Positions 24,165 through 35,579 of a DNA stretch of 64,000 nt are shown piece after piece (positions within the stretch are counted from its first letter, which is position 1; every line of letters begins with the position of its first letter). This DNA comes from Oryzias latipes (Eukaryota > Chordata > Actinopteri > Beloniformes > Adrianichthyidae): the NCBI RefSeq assembly GCF_002234675.1, contig NC_019866.2, positions 11,561,261 through 11,625,260 of the forward strand. The letters run 5' to 3'. The notes beneath the pieces were generated by a model. The model was not told where the DNA came from and searched no databases. It worked only from the letters and a program-made list of their open reading frames with translations. The position numbers were made by a program, and so were the translations under genes.

Positions 24165-25080
24165 TGTTTAATAGTCAGCTTAAGCTGTGATGATTTCTTA
24201 AATTTAACTTGAATAAAGTTGTGAAAACCAGTTTTATCTTAAATGTCATTCTATTATGACACTATTTTTTGTACTTTTTTGGCAAAAGCCTGTATTCTAC
24301 AGATCGTTTTTGTTGTTGTTGTCAGGCTTCAAATTTGCTTAAAAAGGGAGTCTAAGGTTTTGTGAAATGCGAGACATTTCTATTTTAAAGTCAAAAATGT
24401 GTGGCTCAAAATGCTTTTGACCAAAAACATTTTTTTTTCAAACTTTAATGGTAGCAAGAATTCATTTCACATCTTGTTTTATTAGTTTGCTTATTGCCTA
24501 TTAGGAATAAGTGAATACCTGTTGTTCTCGTTTCCCTCTAGCCTTTTAAATCTATTCTTCAACATCTTTTGTTACTCAGGATCATTCTGGTAATGGTATT
24601 TTTACTGAAAATTGTCTTCCAGGAAAAATAGACTTTTTTAGCAAAGCCTGCTTGTTGCTGTTTTATTGTCCAGCCCAAAGCAAGTGTGCATAAAGGAAGT
24701 GTTTTCCAGTGTCATCAGAGTTCATTAACACATTCTAGCAGGAGATTCAGATTGTTCACACTGCATGGCAAATTAGACGCGGCAACCAATCCCAGCCCCG
24801 CGACTCCCACCACACGTGTCCAATCACATGTACAGTACTGCACGTTCAAGACGTGTAACCAGGCATGCATGTGTGTGTAAACAGACATGTGAACATATAA
24901 AAAGACACATTAATAAAAACCAATGTCCCTTCCCAACTTTTTCTCTTTTGCTTTGATCTCAACGGTCTTGTCTTTTGCTTAACTGTGTCTTTGTTTCCTG
25001 AAATACCTCTTTCACTTTCTAAGCATCTCTTCACTTCCCCTCAGCCTTCCACCTGCACACTACACTCCCAGTTTCTCCTT
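24165..25080. other. non-coding DNA upstream of gpr139
   Basis: This is A/T-rich sequence between the Rex1 relic and the gpr139 5' region. No gene, RNA or element with clear ends is visible. Confidence 0.4.
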
Positions 25081-25084
25081 TTTT

Positions 25085-25642
25085 TCTCTGAGAATTGAAG
25101 AAGCCCTTCGAATGAGGAGGGAAACGTCTTCTTCGTGAACCTTTACAGTCTAGTTGCCCCAAAGAGCTGAATCCTCCTCTCCCTCCTCTCCTGATTTCAC
25201 TTTCTCTCTCCCATTCTTCCCTTCATCCATTTGCTCCCTCCCTCCTCCTCCCCGTCCATGTTCTGGACTCACTCCCGTCCCCCCCACTAGCTCACACACT
25301 CACGCAGCATCCTCTCCTCACCAACCCTACCTTCAAACTCACCTCCTCACGCCTCCCTCTCCGCTCCTCCAGCCGCCCTCCTCTCCATCACCCACTAACG
25401 CACATCATCCTTCGCTCCTCTTTGTGTGTTGTCTCTCCCTTCTCCACCTCCTCTGATTTCCCCCCTCATTTTCTCACACTCAACCTTGCTTTCTTGCACA
25501 AGTGCGCTTACACACAGACTAATGTTGATTGGCACCCAAGGACAGAGCACCCTCTCCTTAAAGCCAGCAACCAGGCAGTTTCATTGCGTGGCCAGACTTC
25601 TTGACACTGAGCACAGCTGAGGAAGAGGACCAGGAAGAAGAT
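25085..25642 (+). promoter_or_regulatory. pyrimidine-rich 5' flank / 5' untranslated region of gpr139
   Basis: The 500 bases before the gpr139 start are strongly C/T-rich (25,150-25,480) with no convincing TATA box. A hairpin with 7-bp arms GAAGAAG (25097-25103) and CTTCTTC (25128-25134) lies at its left end. The transcription start cannot be placed; the role is inferred from position only. Confidence 0.35.
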
Positions 25643-25787
25643 ATGGAACACAGCCACATCCCAGTTTTTTCCCCAAACAGGAGCACCTGGAGCATTGGGC
25701 AAAATGTCTCTGAAGTCACACAGGGATGCCCTCTTGGACCGCTGCCGGTCATTTACTACAGCATCCTGCTCTGTCTGGGCCTGCCGG
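25643..25787 (+). CDS. gpr139: G-protein-coupled receptor 139, coding exon 1
   Basis: This exon gives the extracellular N-terminus and start of membrane helix 1 (residues 1-48 plus one base). It begins MEHSHIPV, matching the MEH start of mammalian GPR139; an in-frame ATG 42 bases upstream (25601) is less likely. Two N-glycosylation sequons (NRS at 12-14, NVS at 21-23) precede the helix PVIYYSILLCLGLP. The donor is CTGCCGG|GTAGG, and its phase-1 end joins exon 2 to give Ala49 (GLPANIL). GPR139 is known as a mainly brain-expressed class A receptor that responds to aromatic amino acids (Trp, Phe) and to melanocortin-type peptides. Confidence 0.88.
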
Positions 25788-28700
25788 GTAGGACATGTGC
25801 ACGAGTGTGCGCTCCATATGCATGTCTAATTTGCTTGAATTCATACTGGAGGCTGCATCAGTGGATTATTGGCATCCTAAACTGTTGCAGGACTGTGTGA
25901 CTGTTGTGCTCTGCTGCTTTGGTGCATCTTCAATTTGTCATCCTGACCTTATGGCTGTCTCTTCTGCATGCATACATGCTTTTAATTATTACATCTGCCT
26001 GTGCTTGCCAAGATTACTGTAGAAGCAGAACAACTGGTGAGCATGGCTTCAGCAAATCTGAATTAAAAAAACGTTTTTCTTAATCTAGAGACTTTTATTG
26101 AGAAATTGTTGCCATTTTTTCGTCTTAATATTGTATCCAAGCACATGACAGCATTAAAAATTGAGTTAGTAGGGATCACGGCTTGACCTCCAGGACAGGT
26201 GTTTGTTACGTGCCTTCCCTTCATGACCTGTGTTAAAACAATTCCCTCTTCAATCTTTAACATTGAATTATTAGTCCATTCAGAGCTACTGTCAGACCCT
26301 TTTACTGCCTCTGTCCTGTTGTGTGATATACAGGCGCTGACCTGATCTCACACAAAATGATGAGTGTGTGAAGCAGCAAGACAGACGGTGGGAGACAGAC
26401 AGAAAAACATGGAGGTCAAATGTAAAAAAAAAAGATTCTGCTCTGTGATCAAACACGGAGGGTTCAATATTAAAATATTCCTAAAAACAGCTATTTTACT
26501 TTGTTTTGAAACAGCACAATAAATCTGATTATTCTACAAGTTTTAAGTGAAATTTAAAACTGTATCTTCCGTTTTATTTAACCAAATTAAAGGGTTACTT
26601 TGAATGTCTTTTTTATGATTTACTAATCTCTTTGAGATCTTTTCTTCTTGATATAAACTGAAAGTGATGCTATCAATGTAAAAGCTCTTATCGGTTCAAA
26701 ATCCATCCGCATTGCAAAGTAAAGTGTGTGCCAAGACTGCAGCTGCTCCAGAGATTTGCTGTCTTGTAAAAGTCTATATTTTTGATCAGATCTCATGTTC
26801 CAGTAAATAAATCCCACACATACAATTTATCCCCCCAGTCGTGCCTTTGGTTTTACTGCACGCTTTGTTATTACAGATCAAATCGAGGCTGTTTATTTAA
26901 TAATCTGTGAGTGTGGGGCGATTTTTCAACAGTCACTGGGACTGAGTTGAAGACGACAGTCATGATGACAAAGTTCAGAAGCTGAATCAGGAGTGATCAA
27001 AGCCACATGTTCTGAAAAATCTCAGGGTGGGAGCTGGCGGTGCAGGACTCACAGGTACCAACATCAGAAGGATGATTTCTACTTCAAAACTCTTTGACCT
27101 GCATGCTGCTGGCAGAGAGGGGGCTCTGAGTCTTGAGAGGAGAAATTACACAAAGAAAGGTGATGCGAAGGGATTAAGCCAGTTAAGTGGAGGGTATAAA
27201 GATTCCTTGGCAGCTTTGTGAAGTGATGAAATGGAAACTAGATGATCTGAATCAAAAGAATAAAAAAAACAAGAACAGTCAGAAAAGAAGCATTAAGAGA
27301 GACAGGTGTGAGATTTTGTGGTGAAAGTGAGATTCCTAACAGCATCACCCCCAAGCCTCGAGTGGAGGTGTTACAGATGACAGCACTGTAACAAATTGCC
27401 ACATTTTTAATTAATCACCAACTCACTCTGGCTGTTTCCATCTCAACTCACCCAAACACACTTCTCGAGACGGTGCAGACATGCTCTGCAATCAGCGTGA
27501 TGAAGTTGCTCTTTAATTTGCTGCTGTGTAGTGGAAAGCCATAAGATGACGGATAATACTGTAGGGGGGGACACAGGTGGAGACTCAAAAGATGGCGAGT
27601 CAGTCTAAGGATGTACTGTCAGCTTTAAAGTAAAGGTCAGTGTTTTAGCCAAAGTCGAAAAACCTGTCGTCTTCTAGAACATAGTTTCTGCAGAGTGGCA
27701 GTGTGTGAGTTGTGGGAGGAACCATTGGTGCGGAGTAAGCCCCGTTTCCCATCATCCCTTTGTTTGCACTCTCTTCCCCTAGTTAACAGACCTTCACATT
27801 CCCAATTACCATGGGTCTTAGGGCAGAATTATTCAACCTAAGATTGAATTTTAGTAAAATTCTTTCTTCTTGCAAATTCTAGGGACACACAAAGCTGTTG
27901 AAAGAATTAGTTCAAATTTTAAATAATTTTTAATTTCTAGATGATGTAACAAAAACATGAACTAGGAGATGGATTTTTAAAAAAAGTAATTCAGTTTTAG
28001 GACAGTAACTGATTACCCACTTGTACATTTTCTGGCTTGGAATCAACCAATTACAATAAAAAAGAGGGCAAAGTGAATAGGAAAACGACAGACAAAGTGC
28101 CCTTTTAAGCATAATAAAGTTTTAAAGGACGCTTATTTGTTCATGTATATGTTTTTTTTTATTGCTCACTATGTTTACAGTTAGGGAGTTAGCTTCAATT
28201 TGATTTGACTGAATGGAAATGTGTTGTTTGATTGTTTGAGTTTAGATTAGTTTAATTATTTAAATCATCTCTTAATCCAGTTTATTCAATGGATTCAGTT
28301 TTATTTGTGTTAAATTTTGTTCATTTCATTTTAAATGCAAATTCAATGGTATTCGTGGTGCTTTTAAAAATGACAGAACATCAAATAACACAAAGACATT
28401 CAAACATTATCATCATCCAGTTAATCCAGATTATCAAAATAGGCCAAACTGTAATGACTTTCTTTCAAAACTTGCCTATTGTAGTCACATACTAACAACA
28501 GACGTTAAAAAAAAAAAATTACCCAGTGAGTCCAAGAACAATTGTTGGGCTCACCAAAAACAAGAACCCCATCATTTGAATAAAGAAATTTCAATGAAAT
28601 CAGCATCATGCTGCGTTCACATGCAGCAAAGCGCATCCCTGATTTTGTCACAGCTTCTGTTGCGATAAAGCAGTCTGACTGGTGTTTGTGTGGAGAACAC

Positions 28701-31599
28701 GTCCTCCCATGTCCACCCATCCACCCATTCATGCAGAGAAGGTTGAAAATGCTCAGTACTAACAACCACCCCCGTCCACGGTCCAGCGCAGGCCAAGTGT
28801 CAGCTGCTGCCTAATGAAGAGGTGGGCTGCATCGATTTTCAGTTTGAACCATCGATCTGTCAATCTGCGCCACCAACAGGGCATCTGCGGTGAAACAGCG
28901 CCATGTTAATAGATACTAACACTCTAAAAAGTGACTTAGGTTGACTGCACAAAAAAGGGGAATGGCTGGGGTTGGGAAAGTAAATGAATATTGCAAATTA
29001 TGTAGAATTGGTCTTCATTAACAGCAGGAGAGGTGAGTCACAAAGGGAGCGGGTGATAAAAGCAGAGGAAGGACGTGTTGTTTCAGGCAATAAATCAGAG
29101 GTGTGTTGAGACAAAGCTGGCTGCATTTGACCAGTAGACATCAAACTGCTCTTGCAAATCTAAACTAATGGTGTATTTTAAAATAAAACGGTCGCAAAAA
29201 GATTTATTGTGGAGCATTTTGTCTTTTCATTTTTGCTTAAAATTTGTGCGTGATGATGCAAAAAAAAAAACAATCCAAGGTCAGTTCTACATTCCTGGCA
29301 ATATTATAAACGAGAGTTAAACAAGCTGAGGTGGAGCTATCATGCCCATCACAAGGACACTCCGCTCCAAACCTTCACTCACTGTGGCCTGTCTGTGAAA
29401 TGAATTGCTGTTGAGGTGAGCAGGCAGCAGAGCACTGCAGTGGCATCAATACATTATTTTCTCTTCTGTGCTTCGTCAATTATTTCCCATTAACAAATCA
29501 GCACACTCACTCAACTTGTATTCAGAATAGGCCTGACTGAATTGAATACAAAATGACATTTTGAACATTTAATTGAGGGTTTCTTTATGTCGAGGATCCG
29601 CTCCCGGCTTTTGCTTCAGAGAATTAAAGGCTTTACTTGCTTTATGTCTGGTGTGACACTTAGAGAAGACAAAATGGAAATGGTTGTCACCAGGAACAAA
29701 GTGCTTGTGACCTTTGAAGCCAGCTTTGATATTCACATCCTCTCTTTTCCCTGCCTCTCTTCTGCACCGACCTGTCTTGTTCCCCTAAAATCCTGCTCTC
29801 CCTCATTTCTGTGACCTGCGCTCTGTGACCTTCCTCAGACTTTCCCCTCCTCTCCCTGCTTTTATCAGTCTGCACATGTTGTTAAAACCCCTTTAAACTC
29901 CACTAAATAATTGCAGAGATCTCTTCTTCCTCTTTCCAGAGTTCATTTTTTACATTTTACTGTCTGTCATGTACGGGAGTGAGGAGACAGCCTGAGGGTC
30001 TGTCGTGTTTTGATGGCTTAAACTGTGCAGGGCCTTTTGTCTGAACACGTGCCTTTAATGGTGGGATGAGTCAGCCTTGTTACACACCTCAGGGAGCACA
30101 CCGTGTCTTCTCTTTTCCGCTAAACAACGTCAATGGCCCTGTCCCTCCTTATATCAGAGGCGCAGTGGGGGGCAAAAGGAGACAGAAGCACTTCACACAA
30201 ACAGACAAAGAGGTCAGCCAAGCAGTCACAAACTTGAAAATGGTAACTTCATGTCGAGGATGCTTCATAATTCATCTTTTTTATTTTTTTCACAAAAAAC
30301 ATCATAGAAACATAAAACTTCCTCTTCATCTCACCGAGTGTTCATTCTTTGTGCACAGTACTCCACCTCTGCTTTTCCCCGACCCCGCTGTGAGCGGCTT
30401 TGCACTTGTCACCTCACACCTGTTAAATGCCAAGCAGATCCATCCAGCTCCGGAGACAATGTAAAGAGAGGGAATCAATTGAAACGGATAGGGAGCCCGC
30501 TGCAGGATGGCTACAAGTAAATGGAAATGTCACGCCTACAACAAGACACCTTTTGTTCATTTGTGGAGGGCCCAGCTTCAGTTCAAACAGAATAACACCT
30601 ACCTATAGTGATGGTAAACAACTTACTGTTTGTGTTTTGTCTCACTTCACAGTATATGCAGCAGCACAAGGGTCATGGTATGAAAGGGAAAGAAGATTGA
30701 GACTATTTGAGCAGTGTGTTACATTTGGCTGGAAACTTTAGCACAAAAAGGTAGAAATAAATCCACTCACAGAAGCTACAGCGATGCACTGGCTTCTGTT
30801 TGAGTCAACCGAATCAGATTTGGCAAAAGGACAAAGACATGTTGAGCTATTAGAGATTAGATAGATGACACAGAATTAAATTAAACTGATAAAATACATT
30901 TTCTGCATTTTGTTTCTGGCTGACAAACCGAATTAAACGTAGGAACAGAAGAAACTAAAGAATCAATAACTCAATCACGTGAAGATTGAAATGGAAGCCA
31001 TTTTCAAACTGTCAAACATAGCAGCATGTGTTAAGTGGATCCAGCTTGATAAATCTTCTAAATATCTATGACATTTCATTTATGGTTCTCGATAGACTGG
31101 ACATTAATGAAGTGGTGCATCCCACTAATGATGTATTTGTGTGTACATGTAGGGACTTAAACATGTGTTTGTGTGTGCCGTTCGCTCCACGTCCTCACTG
31201 TCTTGCAAGCACATCTCAAGTCATTATGTGGAGCCAGCTATGTAATTTGAAATCATTTGATAGCGGCTGAGGCTGTAAAGTGTGATGTCCCAGACTCCAA
31301 GCTGCCATATTTAATCAAATCACAGAACTGTTACTGCAGAGAGGGATCACAAAGACACTGCATTTAAAGCAATGGCTGCTAAAAGCATTAACGTCTGTGA
31401 AGTTACACAGTAATTTCCTCCTTTCACTGTGCAGCTTCTGTCCAAAATCATCTCAATGTTAAGCTGCCATGAACACCGTTTAGTATCTATTACTTATTAA
31501 AGTATGTCCGCTCTGCTGTGTTTACTTACAAACGACAAAGATTTCTGACTGCAGCGTTGTTGACAAGAGCAGCTTAGTCTGGATCTTTATTTTAAATAA

Positions 31600-31875
31600 T
31601 TCTGTCACTCTTCTTTGCCTTTTGGCTGCTCCTTTTAGAAAACCACCTGGATTCTCATAGCCTTCATCTGCATCCTCTTCCCTCACTTTACCTCCATGAA
31701 TCTCCTCTTGGATTTTCTCTTTTCTGTTCACTCCAACCTCAGCATCCTTTTCCCACTGTCCCTCCTCTGAACGTGTCCAAACACTCTTAATCTGGATCCT
31801 GGCGTTTATCTCCAATGCATCTAACATGAGCTGACCCTCTAATGTATTCATTTCTGGTCCCATCAATACTGGTAT
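31600..31875 (-). mobile_element. degraded 3' end of an RTE-clade LINE
   Basis: On the minus strand the sequence reads through a worn RNEYIRGSAHV-like motif (about 31,830-31,870), then a frameshifted counterpart of the DKVREARLRWFGHVQRR region and an ENPRGDSWR piece like the RGRPKRRYMDV segment of the intact element at 44.4 kb. The 114-codon charged minus-strand frame here (31522-31866) is a shifted frame of this relic, not a gene. Confidence 0.65.
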
Positions 31876-33256
31876 AATCTTGTAAAAATTCGGCTACAGT
31901 AGAATTGTGAGGAGGGGAGGTGACGTTGCTCTTTTGGCTGAAAAAAATGAACACTCAAATATTAGAAAAACACATAAAATGGCAACTTTTCATCAAAAGT
32001 TACACTGTATTTGTTCTCACAAATACACCAGTAACAAGACTCATCCTCCACGCATTTGTTCTTCTGCAGGCCTTCTTAGCTTTTGCGGGGCAGCAACACT
32101 TTAAAACAATTATCTAAGCCTAACTTATCAATGCTTGAACATCAACTTTCCAGAGCTGGGTTAGCCAAAACAACTATATGTTTGTTTGAGTTTAAATGAA
32201 AATGGTTAAAAAAATCAAGACCTAAACTGGAAGGGGAAATATTTTTAACCACCATTGTGCATTATAGGGATTGTTCATTTATCAGTTTTTAATAGTTATT
32301 CAAAATCCTTATTTTTTGTTTTTTTAATCTGTAATCTCAATTATAGAACATTTTTAGTAGATTAATATTGTATATTTGCACTAAATTCATTTTAATGCTC
32401 ATTGAAACAAATCTTCTTGGTTCAAACATTACGAGAAAACATTCAATTACTTTATGGAGTACTAAAGCAGGAGACAAATACCTTTAGTCCTATTTTTTGT
32501 GTTTTTTAAGAGAGAAAATTACATCCAACCACTGGGAATCTGCTGCACTAGTTGCTTTTTTAGTTTCACTCATTTTTAAATATGTTTTGTGCCATTTTGT
32601 TTCAGGTTCTTTTAAATGTTAAGTTTATCGAAATAAAGAAACCTAAATATCATGCAATTTTTTTTTGTTTTGCAGCAACAATGATGGACATTTGTAGTGC
32701 AGTAACTCACACAGATAAGATTGGCTGTTCTTGTGATTTACTCTTAGGTCTAAATTTGCTGTTGCCTTAACAGTATCTCAGATTTCCGATCTGCAGATTT
32801 GTCTCTTTTTTATCTCTCAACATCTAATAAATGACTTTTTCTAAGAATAAAGGCAGCTTCTAATAGAAATGAACAATGGCTGTCTGGACAGCATAGAGTA
32901 AGCAAAGCAATTTAGAGAGGAAAGTTGCGAGAAACCAGAAATGGACCAGTTTTTTTGTATATTTTGCATGCTTTTACGCCTGCTTGAGTACAACTCCTGG
33001 TTCAGTTGATAGACTTTGCATATTTTGGAGTCTCATTGCCTATCTAATTGTACGTGTTTCCACAGTGTCGAGCTTTAATTAATACTCCTACAATTTGTCT
33101 TGTAAACATCCTTTTTTATTTATGCAACTCTCTTTCTGCTGTCTTATTATATTTTTGATTGTTTTCATTACCAACAAACTGACACTCAATGTCCTTGTCA
33201 TTGTTCTCATATTGTATTTACTTTTTAATCTCACTTTACTTTTCTGTTCCAGTTAT

Positions 33257-33660
33257 TAAAGACCCACTCCGAAGAAAATTTTGTTTTTGGTGTTTTTAAC
33301 ATTTATTGTGGCAGTTTTGTAATGATGGAGGAAAATTAAACTTAAAATTGAGTTTCTGAGTATTTCTTTTTTCAAATCGTTGTGAATCAGAAGCTCATCA
33401 TGCTCACCATTTTTGTTGCACTGCTAATGTTAAGTTGGGGGTATGAGGGGCTGTAAGCTGGCAGGGGAGCATGTAAAAAAATTGCTGATGGGATGTGGGG
33501 GCGGGTTTAATCTGCACCAACAGTTCCACCTATAACAACTCAGAGGTGAATTTCTGATTAATTCCTACTGCTCTCTGCTTTTTTTGGCTTAAACGGCATG
33601 GTCACAATTAATAGAACACTGGGAATGACAGAAAAAAAAAATGATCGGAGTGGGACTTTA
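33257..33660 (+). mobile_element. short inverted-repeat DNA element, copy 2 (gpr139 intron, beside exon 2)
   Basis: This is the best-preserved copy, 404 bp. It begins TAAAGACCCACTCCGA and ends TCGGAGTGGGACTTTA, which are reverse complements with one mismatch. TTAA lies at both ends (TTAA|AGACCC and GGGACT|TTAA), and a TA target also fits. It has no coding capacity and no recognised transposase parent. Confidence 0.8.
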
Positions 33661-33718
33661 AACTTGTCCCTCCATCCATCTACTTTGTTTGACTGAAGTT
33701 TGTCTTTTTCTCTCCTAG

Positions 33719-34710
33719 CTAACATCCTGACTGTGGTTATCCTGTCCCAGCTGGTGCTGCGTCGTCAGAAGTCATCCTACAACTATCTCCTGGCTCTGGC
33801 CGCCGCCGACATTCTGGTTCTGCTTCTCATTGTTTTCGTTGATTTCATACTGGAGGACTTTATTTTAGCAGCTCCCCTGCCGCCATCCCTAAACAACGCA
33901 GTTCAAGTTCTGGAATTCTCCTCCATCCATACCTCCATCTGGATCACCGTACCACTCACCATTGATCGCTACATTGCTGTTTGCCACCCACTCCGCTACA
34001 ACACTGTATCCTACCCAGCCCGAACGCGCAAGGTCATATTTGCTGTCTATGTAGGGTGTTTGATCTCTGCAACTCCTTATTATTGGTGGCCTGAGCTTTG
34101 GCACAGCCTGCCTAAGGTTGGCAATGATAATGAAGGAGGAGGAGGAGGAGAGAGTAACAGAAAAACAGTGGTCCAGCACATCCTGGTGTGGGCTCATTGC
34201 GCAACAGTCTACCTTCTCCCCTGCACCGTCTTCTTCTCCCTAAATGCTGGCATAGTTAGGAAGCTGCGCAGGCGGCGTAACTGCTTCCGACTGCGTGGGT
34301 ATTCGACTGGCAAGACCACTGCCATCCTCCTCACCATAACCTCCATTTTTGCTGTGTTGTGGGCTCCCCGCACCTTCATGCTCCTTTATCATTTCTATTC
34401 ACCTCCCCCAGTCTCTCAAAGTGCTGGCCGTCTCCTCCACGTCCTCACTGATATAGCAAACATGTTGGCACTCCTCAACACCGGAGTCAACTTCTTCCTG
34501 TATTGCTTCATCAGCAAGCGTTTCCGAAGCATGGCGGCAAATGTCCTGCGAGCCCTGATACACTGCCGTAAACAACCAAAGCCATTTTACGCCAGCCACA
34601 ACTTCTCCATCACAAGCAGTCCCTGGATTTCACCTGCCAACTCTCATTGCATCAAGATGTTGGTGTACCAGTATGACAAAAATGGGAAGCCCATCTGTAT
34701 CTCATCTTGA
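33719..34710 (+). CDS. gpr139: G-protein-coupled receptor 139, coding exon 2 (rest of a 378-aa protein)
   Basis: This exon carries residues 49-378, with the rest of the seven membrane helices. Landmarks are LAAADILVL (helix 2), the [13 protein letters not shown]-type motif (Asp131-Arg132), [12 protein letters not shown] before helix 6, [12 protein letters not shown] (NPxxY-equivalent region of helix 7) and the conserved tail [20 protein letters not shown]. The tail and helix 3 are nearly identical to mammalian GPR139, which separates it from GPR142. The protein is longer than the 353-residue human protein. Much of the excess is in extracellular loop 2, where a GGA repeat encodes a five-glycine run (EGGGGGE, about 187-193). 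Confidence 0.93.
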
Positions 34711-35575
34711 ATCTACAAGCAGATGGCCTCAACTCAAATATTCAGAGAGCCCAGTCAGGCTTTGTCTCTGTGGTAACAAGCTGAATCCACGTGGGAGTCA
34801 TCAAGTCTTGAAAATCTCACCAGGGCTAGAAAGTTAAGGTGAAAGTTCAACTAGCTTTGGCTGGCAAGGTGGAAGATAAATCAGCAGATGCATGGCAGCA
34901 TTTAGTGAAGCCTCTAATGTTGAATAATGTTTTCACAAAGGACGCAACATTTCCAAGTATGGTAGACAATGTTTGTTTTCTCCGTACAAAAAAAAGAAAG
35001 CATGTGCCGTGGGCTACCTTCAGCAACATTCAGGCAGTCATGAAGAAGGCATCGGCCACTTATTGCGAGCCATCATTTGAGCTAACATTGGGAAACCACG
35101 GGACACCTTGATCTTTACAAATGCTTCCTATTGCACACTGCAGTCGAGGTTTTGAACAGATGCGCGTCAGACTGGAGGCATTTTCCAGAGAGCAGAGCTT
35201 CAGTCTGACCACTCTAAACCACGACCTGAAAGAAAGGAATCAAGTCAAAGCTACAAACAGTACGTCTGCATCCAACTGTCTCAAGAAGCAGATAACAGCT
35301 CATCAGTTTCCATGTTAACATGCAGAGGAGTCTCAGGGGCATGTTAAATGGAGCATTTTTAAATTGAAATGCTTACTAACTTTCTTTATGTGTGCAGTGA
35401 AGTCCTCCACAAGCTGGTGCTCACCATGAAGGGCCAAGTCATCCCACATCAAAACAGACTGTTGCAAGGCGGGGACAAAGTCACTCTGAATTCTTTGGCG
35501 AAACATTTATACATATTAGAACTGACTGTTATTGTAGCTTTGCAAAAAATAAAAAATGCAAGACAAAAAATATGA
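34711..35575 (+). other. probable gpr139 3' untranslated region
   Basis: Sequence from the stop codon to the AATAAA at 35548-35553. It contains a 90-codon frame (34839-35111) of unknown nature that I treat as chance. Confidence 0.5.
35548..35553 (+). terminator. polyadenylation signal AATAAA for gpr139
   Basis: AATAAA sits in an A-rich run about 840 bases past the gpr139 stop. It is the first well-placed signal and implies a 3' UTR just under 0.9 kb. Confidence 0.45.
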
Positions 35576-35579
35576 CTTG

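Larger units (their letters stand above)
25788..33718 (+). other. gpr139 intron 1 (7.9 kb)
   Basis: The intron runs from GTAGG at 25788 to TCTCCTAG at 33718. It holds an RTE relic (31600-31875) and an inverted-repeat element (33257-33660). The rest is A/T-rich with only short frames and no additional exon of recognisable type. Confidence 0.75.

Noticed and set aside
25097-25134. possible hammerhead ribozyme because of ATGAG and GAAACGTC words
   Set aside because: Only four bases separate the two core words, too few for helix II, so the fold is not possible as written.
31522-31866. 114-codon charged minus-strand frame that looks like a gene
   Set aside because: It is a frameshifted reading of an old RTE 3' end; the ordered matches to the intact element explain it.
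34839-35111. 90-codon frame after gpr139
   Set aside because: No known domain. It lies in the probable 3' untranslated region of gpr139.
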